Shown in pieces: positions 24,063 to 32,425 of a stretch of 64,000 bases of DNA. Where the stretch lies: positions 1,488,001-1,552,000 of the forward strand of contig CBDHHE010000001.1 in the NCBI GenBank assembly GCA_965263335.1, read 5' to 3'. The position numbers and the translations under genes were made by a program. How positions within the stretch are numbered: the first letter of the stretch is position 1; each line of letters starts with the position of its first letter. Under the pieces are notes generated by a model. It saw only the letters and a program-made list of their open reading frames with translations. It made no database searches and was not told the origin of the DNA. This DNA comes from Thermohalobaculum sp965263335 (GTDB lineage Bacteria > Pseudomonadota > Alphaproteobacteria > Rhodobacterales > Rhodobacteraceae).

Positions 24063-24427
24063 CTCCAACTCCTTCCAGATCCGTTAACCCCCGTGCAGAG
24101 GCCGGATTCTCAACCGTTATTTGAATAGTAACAAATAACATGCCGAGACGCGATTCAATCAATCTCGCCTTTTCGACGCGGTCGATGGGCGAGCAGCTCG
24201 GGTATCCTAAGTTGCATTGCGGGCATTTCTCCCGCATTGAGCGTGTTGTTGATGGCGGGTGCACGTCAGGGGTGAAATTGAGGCCGATTTGTCGGTTCGA
24301 GTTCGGTCGCGGGCGTGTCGAATCTTTGGTGCCCGCCCGGCCGACATAGGGCTATCGTCCAGCGAATCGGTCGACCGACGGCACTCCGCACCCCCGTAGA
24401 ATGCCGTCCAGTTTCTGGAGGATTCCG
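24063..24427. other. regulatory intergenic stretch before the dehydrogenase operon
   Basis: The 365 bases lie between two divergent units and hold no convincing gene. The left third is AT-rich and carries an operator-like palindrome (24116-24139). The rest is GC-rich. A GGAGG ribosome site at about 24416 belongs to the gene starting at 24428. Two frames of about 69 codons overlap here on opposite strands and have no family support. Confidence 0.5.
24116..24139. promoter_or_regulatory. perfect 8+8 inverted repeat, possible operator
   Basis: GTTATTTG and CAAATAAC form a perfect inverted repeat with an eight-base AT-rich spacer. It lies about 55 bases upstream of the small-ORF/ogt unit and about 290 bases upstream of the dehydrogenase gene. 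The spacing (two turns of helix between arm centres is about 16 bases) suits a dimeric regulator. No T-run follows, so it is not a typical terminator. The binding protein is unknown. Confidence 0.45.
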
Positions 24428-26854
24428 ATGAACTCTCATGCTCGCGTCGTAGTGATCGGTGGCGGCGTCGTCGGCTGCTCCGTGCTGTACCATCTCGCAC
24501 GAGACGGCTGGCAGGACGTGATGCTGCTCGAGCGCTCGGAGCTCACCTCCGGCTCCACCTGGCACGCCGCCGGAGGCTGTCACACCATCAACGGCGATCC
24601 GAACGTCGCCAAGCTGCAGAAGTACACGATCGATCTCTATCGCGAGATCGAGGAGCTGTCGGGACAGGCCACCGGTTTTCACATGACGGGCGGCGTCATG
24701 CTGGCCTCGACGCCGGAGCGGTTCGATTGGCTGAAGTCCACGGTCGCCAAGGGGCGCTATCTCGACATCGAGGCCGAGATCATCACGCCGGAGGAAGCCC
24801 ATGGCGACATGCCGCTGCTTGATCCCGCGCAGTTCGTGGGTGCCGTGCGCACGGTGGTGGACGGGCACCTCGACCCCTCCGGAGTGACCCACGCCTACGC
24901 CAAGTCCGCCCGCCTGAAGGGGGCTGCCATCCACACCCACACCAAGGTCGAGGACATCCGCCGCCTGCCTTCCGGCGAGTGGGAGGTGATCACCAACAAG
25001 GGCACGGTGACCGCGCAGCATGTGGTGAACGCAGGCGGCCTCTGGGCGCGCGAGGTCGGGCGCATGGTGGGCCTCGAGCTGCCGGTCCTCGCGATGGAGC
25101 ACATGTATCTTCTGACGGAAGACATGCCCGAGGTTGCCGAGATCAACGAGAAGACCGGCAAGGAGGTCGTCCACGCGGTCGACTTCGACGGCGAACTCTA
25201 TCTGCGCCAGGAACGCGGCGGCATGCTGATGGGCACCTACGAGAAAGCGTGCGTGCCCTGGTCCGAGCTCGAAACACCGTGGGAGTTCGGCCACGAGTTG
25301 CTGCAACCGGATATCGACCGGATTGCGCCCAGCCTCGAAGTGGGCTTCCGGCACTTCCCGGCCTTCGAGCGCGCCGGCATCAAGCAGATCATCAACGGCC
25401 CGTTCACCTTCGCGCCCGACGGCAACCCGCTGATCGGGCCGATCCGTGGCATGCCGGGTCTCTGGTCTGCCTGCGGCGTGATGGCGGGGTTCTCCCAGGG
25501 CGGCGGCGTCGGACTTGCGCTCTCCAACTGGATGCGCGAGGGCGACCCGGGCTTCGACGTCTGGGCCATGGACATCGCGCGCTATGGCGACTGGGCGTCG
25601 CTCGCCTACACCAACAACAAGGTGCAGGAGAACTATTCGCGGCGCTTCTCGATCAAGTTCCCGAACGAGGAACTGACCGCAGGCCGCCCCTACAAAACCA
25701 CTCCGATCTACGATCGCCTGACGGGCATGGGCGCGCAGTGGGGCGATGCCTGGGGTCTCGAGGCGCCGCTCTGGTTCTCGCCCGACGACACGCGTGACGT
25801 CTTCTCTTGGCATCGCTCGACCGACTTCGACCACGTCAAGGCCGAGGTTCGCGCCGTGCGCGACAGCGTGGGCATCATGGAGGTCTCCGGCTTCTCGAAA
25901 TTCGCGGTCAAGGGCCCCGGTGCGCGCGCGTGGCTCGACCGGATGCTTGCCTGCAGGATCCCGGCACCCGGACGCATGACGCTGGCCCCGATGCTCAAGG
26001 AAGACGGCAAACTGATCGGTGATCTGTCGCTTGCCTGCCTCGGCGAGGGCGACTTCTTTCTCGCGGGCTCCGGCATGGCCGAGGTCTACTACATGCGCTG
26101 GTTCGAGCGCCATCTGCCTGACGATGGCTCGGTCAGCGTCGAGAGCATCGGGCTCGGGCTCTGCGGGCTCTCGATTGCCGGGCCGAAAGCGCGCGACGTG
26201 CTCGAAGCCCTGACCCACAGCGACGTCTCGAACGCTGCGTTCCGGTTCATGGCGATCCGGAAGCTGGAACTCGGCTACGCGCCCTGTCTGGTGGGCCGCG
26301 TCAGCTTCACGGGAGATCTCGGCTACGAGATCTGGATGAAGCCCGAGTACCAGCGCCACGTCTTCGAACGCCTGATGGACGCGGGCGAGGCGCATGGCAT
26401 CCGGCCTTTTGGCCTGCGCGCCCTCAATGCGATGCGCCTCGAGAAGAACTTCGGTGGCTGGGCGCGCGAGTACCGCCCGATCTACGGACCGCTGGAGGCG
26501 GGGCTCGAGCGCTTCATCGCCTACGAGAAGGACGCCGAGTTCATCGGCAAGAAAGCCGCGCTGGCCGAGCGCGAGAACGGCGGCACCCTGCGCCTCAAGG
26601 CCTTCCGCGTGGATGCCCGGAATGCCGACGTGATCGGCGACGAGCCGATCTGGCTCGACGGCGTGGTCGTCGGTTGGGTCACGTCAGGGGGGTATGCACA
26701 CGGCTCGGATGTGTCTATGGCCATGGGCTATGTTCCGAAGGAGCATGCCGGTGCGGAAAGCGGATGGGAGATTGAGTTGCTCGGCGAGCGGCTCCCGGCC
26801 AACATCCAGCACGCCCCGGTCTGGGATGCCAACGCCAGCCGCATGCGGGGGTGA
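24428..26854 (+). CDS. dimethylglycine/sarcosine dehydrogenase-like flavoprotein (DAO + GcvT domains)
   Basis: The 808-residue protein joins an FAD-dependent DAO domain (about 1-390; GGGVVGCSVLYHLARDGW near 11-28, and SGSTWHAAGG with the usual covalent-flavin-type His) to an aminomethyltransferase-like GcvT domain (about 420-800; IMEVSGFSKFAVKGPGA, ALNAMRLEKNFGGW). Such enzymes demethylate dimethylglycine, sarcosine or related methylamines and pass formaldehyde to tetrahydrofolate. Start ATG 24428 has GGAGG eight bases upstream. The next gene begins one base after its stop. Choice among substrates is not possible from sequence. Confidence 0.92.
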   Translation: MNSHARVVVIGGGVVGCSVLYHLARDGWQDVMLLERSELTSGSTWHAAGGCHTINGDPNVAKLQKYTIDLYREIEELSGQATGFHMTGGVMLASTPERFDWLKSTVAKGRYLDIEAEIITPEEAHGDMPLLDPAQFVGAVRTVVDGHLDPSGVTHAYAKSARLKGAAIHTHTKVEDIRRLPSGEWEVITNKGTVTAQHVVNAGGLWAREVGRMVGLELPVLAMEHMYLLTEDMPEVAEINEKTGKEVVHAVDFDGELYLRQERGGMLMGTYEKACVPWSELETPWEFGHELLQPDIDRIAPSLEVGFRHFPAFERAGIKQIINGPFTFAPDGNPLIGPIRGMPGLWSACGVMAGFSQGGGVGLALSNWMREGDPGFDVWAMDIARYGDWASLAYTNNKVQENYSRRFSIKFPNEELTAGRPYKTTPIYDRLTGMGAQWGDAWGLEAPLWFSPDDTRDVFSWHRSTDFDHVKAEVRAVRDSVGIMEVSGFSKFAVKGPGARAWLDRMLACRIPAPGRMTLAPMLKEDGKLIGDLSLACLGEGDFFLAGSGMAEVYYMRWFERHLPDDGSVSVESIGLGLCGLSIAGPKARDVLEALTHSDVSNAAFRFMAIRKLELGYAPCLVGRVSFTGDLGYEIWMKPEYQRHVFERLMDAGEAHGIRPFGLRALNAMRLEKNFGGWAREYRPIYGPLEAGLERFIAYEKDAEFIGKKAALAERENGGTLRLKAFRVDARNADVIGDEPIWLDGVVVGWVTSGGYAHGSDVSMAMGYVPKEHAGAESGWEIELLGERLPANIQHAPVWDANASRMRG

Positions 26855-26855
26855 G

Positions 26856-27650
26856 ATGAACGCACACACTGAGACAGCGCAAAAATACCTGGCGCTGCGA
26901 GATGCCGAAGGCGCAATGGCGGCGGGCGACTGGGCGAATGCGCCTGCCAGCATCGCCACGGCCTACGAGGTCCAGGCTGCTGCCACGACGCTGAAGACAG
27001 ACGCGGGCACACGGCCGATCGGCTACAAGATCGGGGCCACAAATGCGGCAGCGCGGGACCTGCTCGGGGTCAGCACCCCGTTCTATGGCCGGCTCTTCGA
27101 GGCCACGACCATGTCGAGCCCGGCAAGCCTGACCCATCGTCCCGGTCTGCACCGCGTCTACGAGCCGGAAGTCGCCATCGAGATCGCCCACGACCTCGAT
27201 CCGGCAAAGGCCCCGTTCGATGCCTCGGCGATCGAGGCCGCGACCTGCGCGGTGATGCCTGCCATCGAAGTCATCGCGTGCCGGTTCGATCCCTGGATGA
27301 CGGCAGGGCCGGAGAACCTGATCGCCGACAACGGCGTGCACGGCTGGCAGATTTTCGGCGCACCGGTCAGCGACTGGTCTGACATCGATCTGCTCGGCGG
27401 AGAGGTGAGCTTCAGCGTCAACGGCGAGGTCTTCGCCACTGGCGCCGGCAGCAATGTCGATGGCGGCGCCTTCGGGGCGGCGTCGTGGCTCGCCAACAAG
27501 CTGGCCGAACAGGGCAAATTCCTGAAGGCAGGCGACCGGATCACCACCGGAACGACGACGGCCCCCTGCCCGATCAAGGGCCGCGAGACCGTCATCGCCG
27601 ACTTCGGCGCCCTCGGCCGTATCGAGTTGCGCATGGACGCGCCCGCCTGA
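26856..27650 (+). CDS. fumarylacetoacetate hydrolase-family / 2-keto-4-pentenoate hydratase-like protein
   Basis: The 264-residue protein has the FAH-family C-terminal fold: YKIGATNAAARDLLGV near 49-64, YEPEVAIEIAHDL near 97-109 (acidic metal ligands), VMPAIEVIACRF near 130-141 and GDRITTGTTTAPCPI near 225-239. The family includes MhpD-type hydratases and decarboxylases acting on 2-oxo acids. The gene begins one base after the dehydrogenase stop, so the two are cotranscribed. Whether it acts on a linked metabolite is unknown. Confidence 0.87.
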   Translation: MNAHTETAQKYLALRDAEGAMAAGDWANAPASIATAYEVQAAATTLKTDAGTRPIGYKIGATNAAARDLLGVSTPFYGRLFEATTMSSPASLTHRPGLHRVYEPEVAIEIAHDLDPAKAPFDASAIEAATCAVMPAIEVIACRFDPWMTAGPENLIADNGVHGWQIFGAPVSDWSDIDLLGGEVSFSVNGEVFATGAGSNVDGGAFGAASWLANKLAEQGKFLKAGDRITTGTTTAPCPIKGRETVIADFGALGRIELRMDAPA

Positions 27651-27676
27651 TCCCGCTCCGGCGCCGGGCCGTGCTT

Positions 27677-28183
27677 TCAATCCGGCCAGACCTTCAGCGT
27701 TTGGGTGCTCACGCCTTCGTTGATGAACTGGTGCAGTTCATAGAATTTTATCGCCTTGTGGAGGTCTGGCATCTTTCTGTCCTTCGCGAGGTCACCGAGC
27801 TTCTGGTCCACGAAGCGATGTAACTCGATTGGAAATGGGCGCTCACCTTCGAAGATGTATTTGTTCCCGCGCATTTCCGGATCGAAAGTCATCTCCTTCC
27901 CGCCGCTCTTTGACATCGCGGCCAGCCACCTCTGTATGTCCCGCTCATACTTTTCAAATGTGATCGGGTGAATGAAGTAAAAGACCGAGAAATTCCGGTC
28001 ATCTTCCGATCTTCTCAGATGAGTTTGGGAAGTCAGTTCCTTGTCCAATCGTCTGTTCTTGAGAAAATTTAGCATGACCCCTCCCGGTTCAAATTCACGA
28101 AACGTTGCGAGAAACTGATCCTCGCAACCCGTGGCCAAAAAACGAACATCGAGCGGCCAGAGTGAGGATTTCTCCAGCGTCAC
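27677..28183 (-). CDS. hypothetical protein translationally coupled to an FkbM methyltransferase
   Basis: The 168-residue soluble protein is rich in charged and aromatic residues (FYFIHPITFEKYERDIQRW, KFYELHQF). No family is recognised. The gene is lower in GC than its neighbours, suggesting later acquisition. Its ATG at 28183 overlaps the FkbM stop by four bases, so the two proteins are likely made together. No signal or membrane segment is seen. Convergent with the FAH-family gene, 27 bases apart. Confidence 0.68.
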   Translation of the reverse strand: MTLEKSSLWPLDVRFLATGCEDQFLATFREFEPGGVMLNFLKNRRLDKELTSQTHLRRSEDDRNFSVFYFIHPITFEKYERDIQRWLAAMSKSGGKEMTFDPEMRGNKYIFEGERPFPIELHRFVDQKLGDLAKDRKMPDLHKAIKFYELHQFINEGVSTQTLKVWPD

Positions 28184-29004
28184 ACCAACAAATCGCCGTG
28201 CACGTACCAGTCATCGGCGCGCGAGAATTCCGGGAAGCGGCGCACATAGCCATGCGCCTCCATCACCGCCTGAATGCCCGCCCGCATCGGCGTGAAGTTG
28301 TGCTCGACCGTGAACAATCGCACATGGCGGCGCGCGAAGTCGAAGGTGGACAGGATCGACAGCTCCGATCCCTCGGTGTCGATCGAGACGTAGTCGATCT
28401 CGTCCGGTGCGTCATGCTCGTCGAGCAGATCGTTGAGCGAGATGCTCTGGACCGTGACCTCCCGCGCAACCTTGCGCCGGCCCGCCGCCTCGTTGTGATC
28501 CCGCGGGTTGATCGCCGCGAGCCGCGAGAACATCGGCTTCTCGGTGAGCAGGAACGTCATGGTCTCGCCGGTGCGCGCGTAGACGCATTTGTGCGAGATC
28601 TGCGCCGATCTGGTGCGGTGCAGGCGGTCGTGCATCTCGGGGTTGGGCTCGGCGAGGATGCCCTGCCAACCGTACTGGGCCTCGAGCATGTAGGTGTTCG
28701 ACATGGTGACACCGTTGGTCGCGCCGAACTCGACAAAGTAGCCGTCGCGTCGTGAACCGAGCTCCCAGAGCGCCCAGAGGTCCTGCATCACCTGCCCGTG
28801 CGCGTGATGTGCAAGCGGCAGGGCGAACTGGAAGAACGCCTCGAGCGTGCGCGCCTCATCTTCCACGGGCTTGCGCCGCCGCCGCCGCTCTCCCGCGAGG
28901 ATCGCGAGCATGACGCGCGCCTTCTCGACCTGCTCCGGCGGCAGCCCGAGCGCACGCATGGCCTGTTCGATCGGGCTTTCGTTCGGAAGCGGTCGATCCT
29001 GCAT
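28180..29004 (-). CDS. FkbM-family SAM-dependent methyltransferase
   Basis: The 274-residue protein has an FkbM-type domain from about residue 88: YFVEFGATNGVTMSNT (motif I), ILAEPNP, and DYVSIDTEGSELSIL followed by FTVEHNF. FkbM enzymes O-methylate sugars, polyketides or lipids. An N-terminal helical extension of about 80 residues precedes it. The gene diverges from rpoZ across 104 bases. The downstream unknown gene overlaps its stop. Substrate unknown; a cell-surface glycan is a reasonable guess. Confidence 0.87.
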   Translation of the reverse strand: MQDRPLPNESPIEQAMRALGLPPEQVEKARVMLAILAGERRRRRKPVEDEARTLEAFFQFALPLAHHAHGQVMQDLWALWELGSRRDGYFVEFGATNGVTMSNTYMLEAQYGWQGILAEPNPEMHDRLHRTRSAQISHKCVYARTGETMTFLLTEKPMFSRLAAINPRDHNEAAGRRKVAREVTVQSISLNDLLDEHDAPDEIDYVSIDTEGSELSILSTFDFARRHVRLFTVEHNFTPMRAGIQAVMEAHGYVRRFPEFSRADDWYVHGDLLV

Positions 29005-29108
29005 CTACTTGCCTGGTTGCGTGCGCCGCCAACATGGCGCTTGAAAATCGGGACGTCCGTGCCTACATACCCCCACTTACTCAGAAACACAGCAGTGGAG
29101 CGTTGCTG

Positions 29109-29471
29109 ATGGCACGCGTAACCGTCGAGGATTGCGTCGACAAGGTTCCGAACCGCTTCGAGTTGGTGATGCTCGCCGGCCATCGCGCCCGGACGATCTC
29201 ATCCGGATCGGAGATCACCATCGAACGCGACAACGACAAGAACCCTGTCGTCGCGCTGCGTGAGATCGCCGAGCAGACGCTGACCCCGGACGATCTGCGT
29301 GAAGAGCTGATCGAGAGCTATCAGAACCACATCGAGGTCGACGAGCCGGAAGAGGACAACATGGCCCTTCTGATGGGCGGCGGGACAGAAGCCGCGCCCC
29401 CGCAGCACTCGATGGACGAGCTCGACGAAGAAAAGCTTCTTCGCGCACTGATGGCCGAACAAGGCCGTTGA
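29109..29471 (+). CDS. rpoZ: RNA polymerase omega subunit
   Basis: Omega stabilises the beta-prime subunit and mediates part of the ppGpp response. The 120-residue protein begins MARVTVEDCVDKVPNRFELV, has the conserved AGHRARTI...NDKNPVVALREIA core (about residues 24-59), and an acidic alphaproteobacterial C-terminal extension ending DELDEEKLLRALMAEQGR. It is followed 54 bases later by rsh, the usual order. A GC-rich hairpin lies between them. Confidence 0.96.
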   Translation: MARVTVEDCVDKVPNRFELVMLAGHRARTISSGSEITIERDNDKNPVVALREIAEQTLTPDDLREELIESYQNHIEVDEPEEDNMALLMGGGTEAAPPQHSMDELDEEKLLRALMAEQGR

Positions 29472-29481
29472 TGCCCCGCCC

Positions 29482-29501
29482 GGGGGTGGCCTGCCACCCC
29501 C
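29482..29501 (+). terminator. strong GC hairpin between rpoZ and rsh
   Basis: GGGGGTGGC and GCCACCCCC are separated by two bases, giving a nine-base-pair stem. No T-run follows, so it is not a standard intrinsic terminator. It may cause partial termination, stabilise the rpoZ transcript end, or limit read-through into the ppGpp synthetase. It lies about 20 bases before the rsh start. Confidence 0.45.
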
Positions 29502-29525
29502 CCATGGGCCCAGGGAGGGGTGCCC

Positions 29526-31715
29526 GTGATCCGTCAATTCGAACTTGTTGAACGGGTCCGGGACTACAATCCGCAAGCCGACGAAGATCTGATCAACCGC
29601 GCCTATGTCTATGGCGCGAAGGCGCATGCGCTGCAGAAGCGCGCCGATGGCGAGCCATACTTCGGACACCCCCTCGAGGTTGCCGCCATTCTCACCGATC
29701 TGCACCTGGACGATGCCTCGATCGTCACGGCACTCCTGCACGACACCATCGAGGACACCGCGGCCACCTATGACGAGATCGTGCGCCTTTTCGGCCAGGA
29801 GATCGCGGATCTGGTCGACGGCGTCACCAAGCTCACCCAGCTCGAGCTGTCGTCGCAGGAAACGGCCCAGGCCGAGAATTTCCGCAAGCTGCTGCTCGCC
29901 ATGGCCCGCGACGTGCGCGTCATCCTCGTCAAGCTCGCCGACCGGCTCCACAACATGCGCACGATCCAGCCGCTGAAGCCGGAGAAACGCCGCCGCATCG
30001 CGCGCGAGACCATGGAGATTTACGCGCCCCTCGCGGGCCGGATGGGCATGCACCAGATCCGGGAGATGCTCGAGGATCTGGCCTTCGAAGTCCTGAACGC
30101 CGAGGCGCGGACATCGATCATGCGCCGCTTCCTGAAGCTCCGGAAGGAAAAGGGCGACCAGATCCCGAGCCTCACCGAGCAGATCAACGACATTGCCCGG
30201 GCAGCCGACCTCACCGTGGAGGTGATCGGACGCGAGAAGCGTCCCTATTCGGTCTGGCGCAAGATGGAGGAGAAGCAGATCGGCTTCTCACAGCTCTCGG
30301 ACATCTATGCCTTCCGCATCATCTGCGCGGCCGAAGATGACTGCTATCGCATGCTGGGCGCCGTGCACCGTCACTGGCGTGCAGTGCCCGGACGGTTCAA
30401 GGACTATATCTCGAGCCCCAAGGCGAACGGCTACCGCTCGCTTCACACCACGGTGTATTCCTCCAGCGCCACGCGCATCGAAATCCAGATCCGCACCGCC
30501 GAGATGCATGCGGTCGCGGAAACCGGGGTTGCGGCACACTGGGCCTACAAGGACGGCATTCGTGTCGAGAACCCGTTTGCCGTCGATCCCTACTCCTGGC
30601 TGCGCGATCTGGTGGCACGCCTCGAGAAGGGCGACGAGCCGCAGGAGTTTCTCGAGCACGTCAAGCTCGACATGTTCCACGATCAGGTGTTCTGCTTCAC
30701 GCCCAAGGGCGATGTGGTCGGCCTGCCACGCGGCGCGACGCCCATTGACTTCGCCTTTGCCATTCACACCAAGGTCGGCAGCCATTGCGTCGGCGCTCTT
30801 GTGGATGGCCGGCGCGTGCCGCTCTGGACGCGTCTCAGGAACGGCCAGCAGATCGAGATCATCACCGCCCGCGGTCAGACGCCGTCACCCCAGTGGGAGG
30901 ACATCGCGAAGACCGGACGCGCGAAGGCCGCAATCCGTCGTGCGCTGCGTGGCCGATTGCGCACCGAACACATCGCGCTCGGCCGGGACCTTGCGACCCA
31001 GGCCTTCGCGCGGGCAGGCCGCGAGGCCGGTGAAAAGGCGTTCGCCGTTGCCGCCGAAAGGAGCCACTTCGATTCAGTGGACGAGATGCTGATCGAACTG
31101 GCACGGGGCCACCTCACCACCGCGCAGATGCTGGCGGCGGTCTATCCCGCACAGCCCGACGCCGAGACCGGACTGCCTGAAGAGACCGGCCGCAATCGCG
31201 TCCGCGGCATCAGGCGAGGTGCCGCGAGCCGGTTCTGCCCATGCTGCTGGCCGATCCCCGGTGACCGCATCATCGGTGTTGCGCGCTCCGGCGGCATCGT
31301 GATCCACGCGATCTTCTGCCCCTTGCTCGAGGACTTCGAGGACGAGCTGGAACGCTGGCAGGACCTCACCTGGTCGCCGGATGCGGCTCTGCATGCCAAC
31401 AACGTGGCACGCATAGAACTCACACTTGCAAATGAACCGGGCGCACTGGGTCAGGTCTGCACACTCGTTGGAGAGCAACGCGCGAACATAGACAATCTCA
31501 ACATTTCCACACGAAAGCCTGATTTCTTTCTGATGACGATGGACTTGGAAGTCAGAGACACTAAACACTTGAGCGATATCCTTTCGTCGCTGAAGGCACA
31601 GAGCTTCGTGAATCAGGTGACACGGGCAACCGAGTCACCTCAGTCCAAAGCTCCAGCGTTGATCGATGGGCAAGGGAAGTTGCCGCTCGGCGGAGCAGTG
31701 ATGAGCGGGGGCTGA
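29526..31715 (+). CDS. rsh: bifunctional (p)ppGpp synthetase/hydrolase (RSH, SpoT/Rel type)
   Basis: Rsh makes and degrades ppGpp in starvation. Domains: HD hydrolase (about residues 20-180; FGHPLEVAAIL, HDTIEDT), synthetase (about 230-345; REKRPYSVWRKMEEKQ, YRSLHTTVY), TGS (about 375-435; FTPKGDVVGLPRGATPIDFAFAIHTKVG), zinc-finger/conserved-Cys region (RFCPCCWPIPGD) and a C-terminal ACT domain (ELTLANEPGALGQVC). Both catalytic sites look intact. GTG at 29520 is too close to the AGGGAGG site; GTG at 29526 gives the better spacing and a MIRQFEL start. Confidence 0.95.
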   Translation: MIRQFELVERVRDYNPQADEDLINRAYVYGAKAHALQKRADGEPYFGHPLEVAAILTDLHLDDASIVTALLHDTIEDTAATYDEIVRLFGQEIADLVDGVTKLTQLELSSQETAQAENFRKLLLAMARDVRVILVKLADRLHNMRTIQPLKPEKRRRIARETMEIYAPLAGRMGMHQIREMLEDLAFEVLNAEARTSIMRRFLKLRKEKGDQIPSLTEQINDIARAADLTVEVIGREKRPYSVWRKMEEKQIGFSQLSDIYAFRIICAAEDDCYRMLGAVHRHWRAVPGRFKDYISSPKANGYRSLHTTVYSSSATRIEIQIRTAEMHAVAETGVAAHWAYKDGIRVENPFAVDPYSWLRDLVARLEKGDEPQEFLEHVKLDMFHDQVFCFTPKGDVVGLPRGATPIDFAFAIHTKVGSHCVGALVDGRRVPLWTRLRNGQQIEIITARGQTPSPQWEDIAKTGRAKAAIRRALRGRLRTEHIALGRDLATQAFARAGREAGEKAFAVAAERSHFDSVDEMLIELARGHLTTAQMLAAVYPAQPDAETGLPEETGRNRVRGIRRGAASRFCPCCWPIPGDRIIGVARSGGIVIHAIFCPLLEDFEDELERWQDLTWSPDAALHANNVARIELTLANEPGALGQVCTLVGEQRANIDNLNISTRKPDFFLMTMDLEVRDTKHLSDILSSLKAQSFVNQVTRATESPQSKAPALIDGQGKLPLGGAVMSGG

Positions 31716-31747
31716 TACGGGTGGGGCCGTTCGGGGCGTGAGTTGGT

Positions 31748-32425
31748 ATGATCTTCAAGAGGCGTGAGAAACCACTGATCGTTGATCGGCTGCGCGAGGC
31801 ACTGGCTCCGCGCAAGGGGTTCTGGCGCGGGCTCGACTACATCGGCAAGCGCATGCGCCGGCTGCCCGACAGCCCGCACCGCATCGCGCTTGGGTTCGCC
31901 TGCGGCGCCTTCGTTTCGTTCTCGCCCTTCTTCGGATTTCACTTCTTCATCGCGGCCGGGGTGGCCTATCTGGTGCGTGGCAACGTCTTGGCCTCGCTCT
32001 TCGGTACCATCGTCGGCAACCCGCTCACGTTTCCGTTCATTTCCGCATCGTCGCTCTACATCGGACGCTGGATTCTGGGGCGCGGCGACGGCAAGTCCGA
32101 CTTCGAGGCGGTGACGGACGCCTTTGCGGACGCCTTCAACTCGGCCTGGGTCACCATGCAGAGCTGGTTCGGCTACGGGCCCTCCATGCTCGACGGCATC
32201 CTCGGCTTTCTCGACGATGTCTTTCTGCCCTACCTGATCGGCGGCATACTGCCTGGCCTCGTCACCGGCGTGATCTGCTATTGGATACTCGGAACGATCG
32301 TGGCAGCTTATCAGGAGCGTCGGCGCATCAAGCTCGAGGCGGCGCAGAAGGCACGTTTGAGAAGCATCGAGATCGAACAGGGAGCCTACGCGATCCATGA
32401 TGGGCGAAGCGGAGACAATGCCTGA
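31748..32425 (+). CDS. DUF2062 membrane protein
   Basis: The 225-residue protein has the DUF2062 pattern: SPHRIALGFACGAFVSFSPFFGFH (about 42-65), GNPLTFPFI (about 92-100), and about three hydrophobic helices with a Gly-rich ILPGLVTGVICYW helix near the end. It is an inner-membrane protein of unknown function, common in this gene cluster in alphaproteobacteria. Its 3' end overlaps the pdxJ start by 29 bases (or 8 if pdxJ starts at 32418). Confidence 0.9.
   Translation: MIFKRREKPLIVDRLREALAPRKGFWRGLDYIGKRMRRLPDSPHRIALGFACGAFVSFSPFFGFHFFIAAGVAYLVRGNVLASLFGTIVGNPLTFPFISASSLYIGRWILGRGDGKSDFEAVTDAFADAFNSAWVTMQSWFGYGPSMLDGILGFLDDVFLPYLIGGILPGLVTGVICYWILGTIVAAYQERRRIKLEAAQKARLRSIEIEQGAYAIHDGRSGDNA

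Noticed and set aside
24055..24264. Minus-strand frame with CPQCNLGYPSC (69 codons) in the ogt/dehydrogenase gap.
   Set aside because: The Cys pattern hints at a zinc ribbon, but there is no ribosome site, it overlaps the operator-like palindrome and the small ORF, and no family fits.
24266..26395. Minus-strand open frame of 709 codons opposite the dehydrogenase gene.
   Set aside because: Pure antisense shadow with His/Arg-rich, low-complexity content; the plus-strand gene has clear domains.
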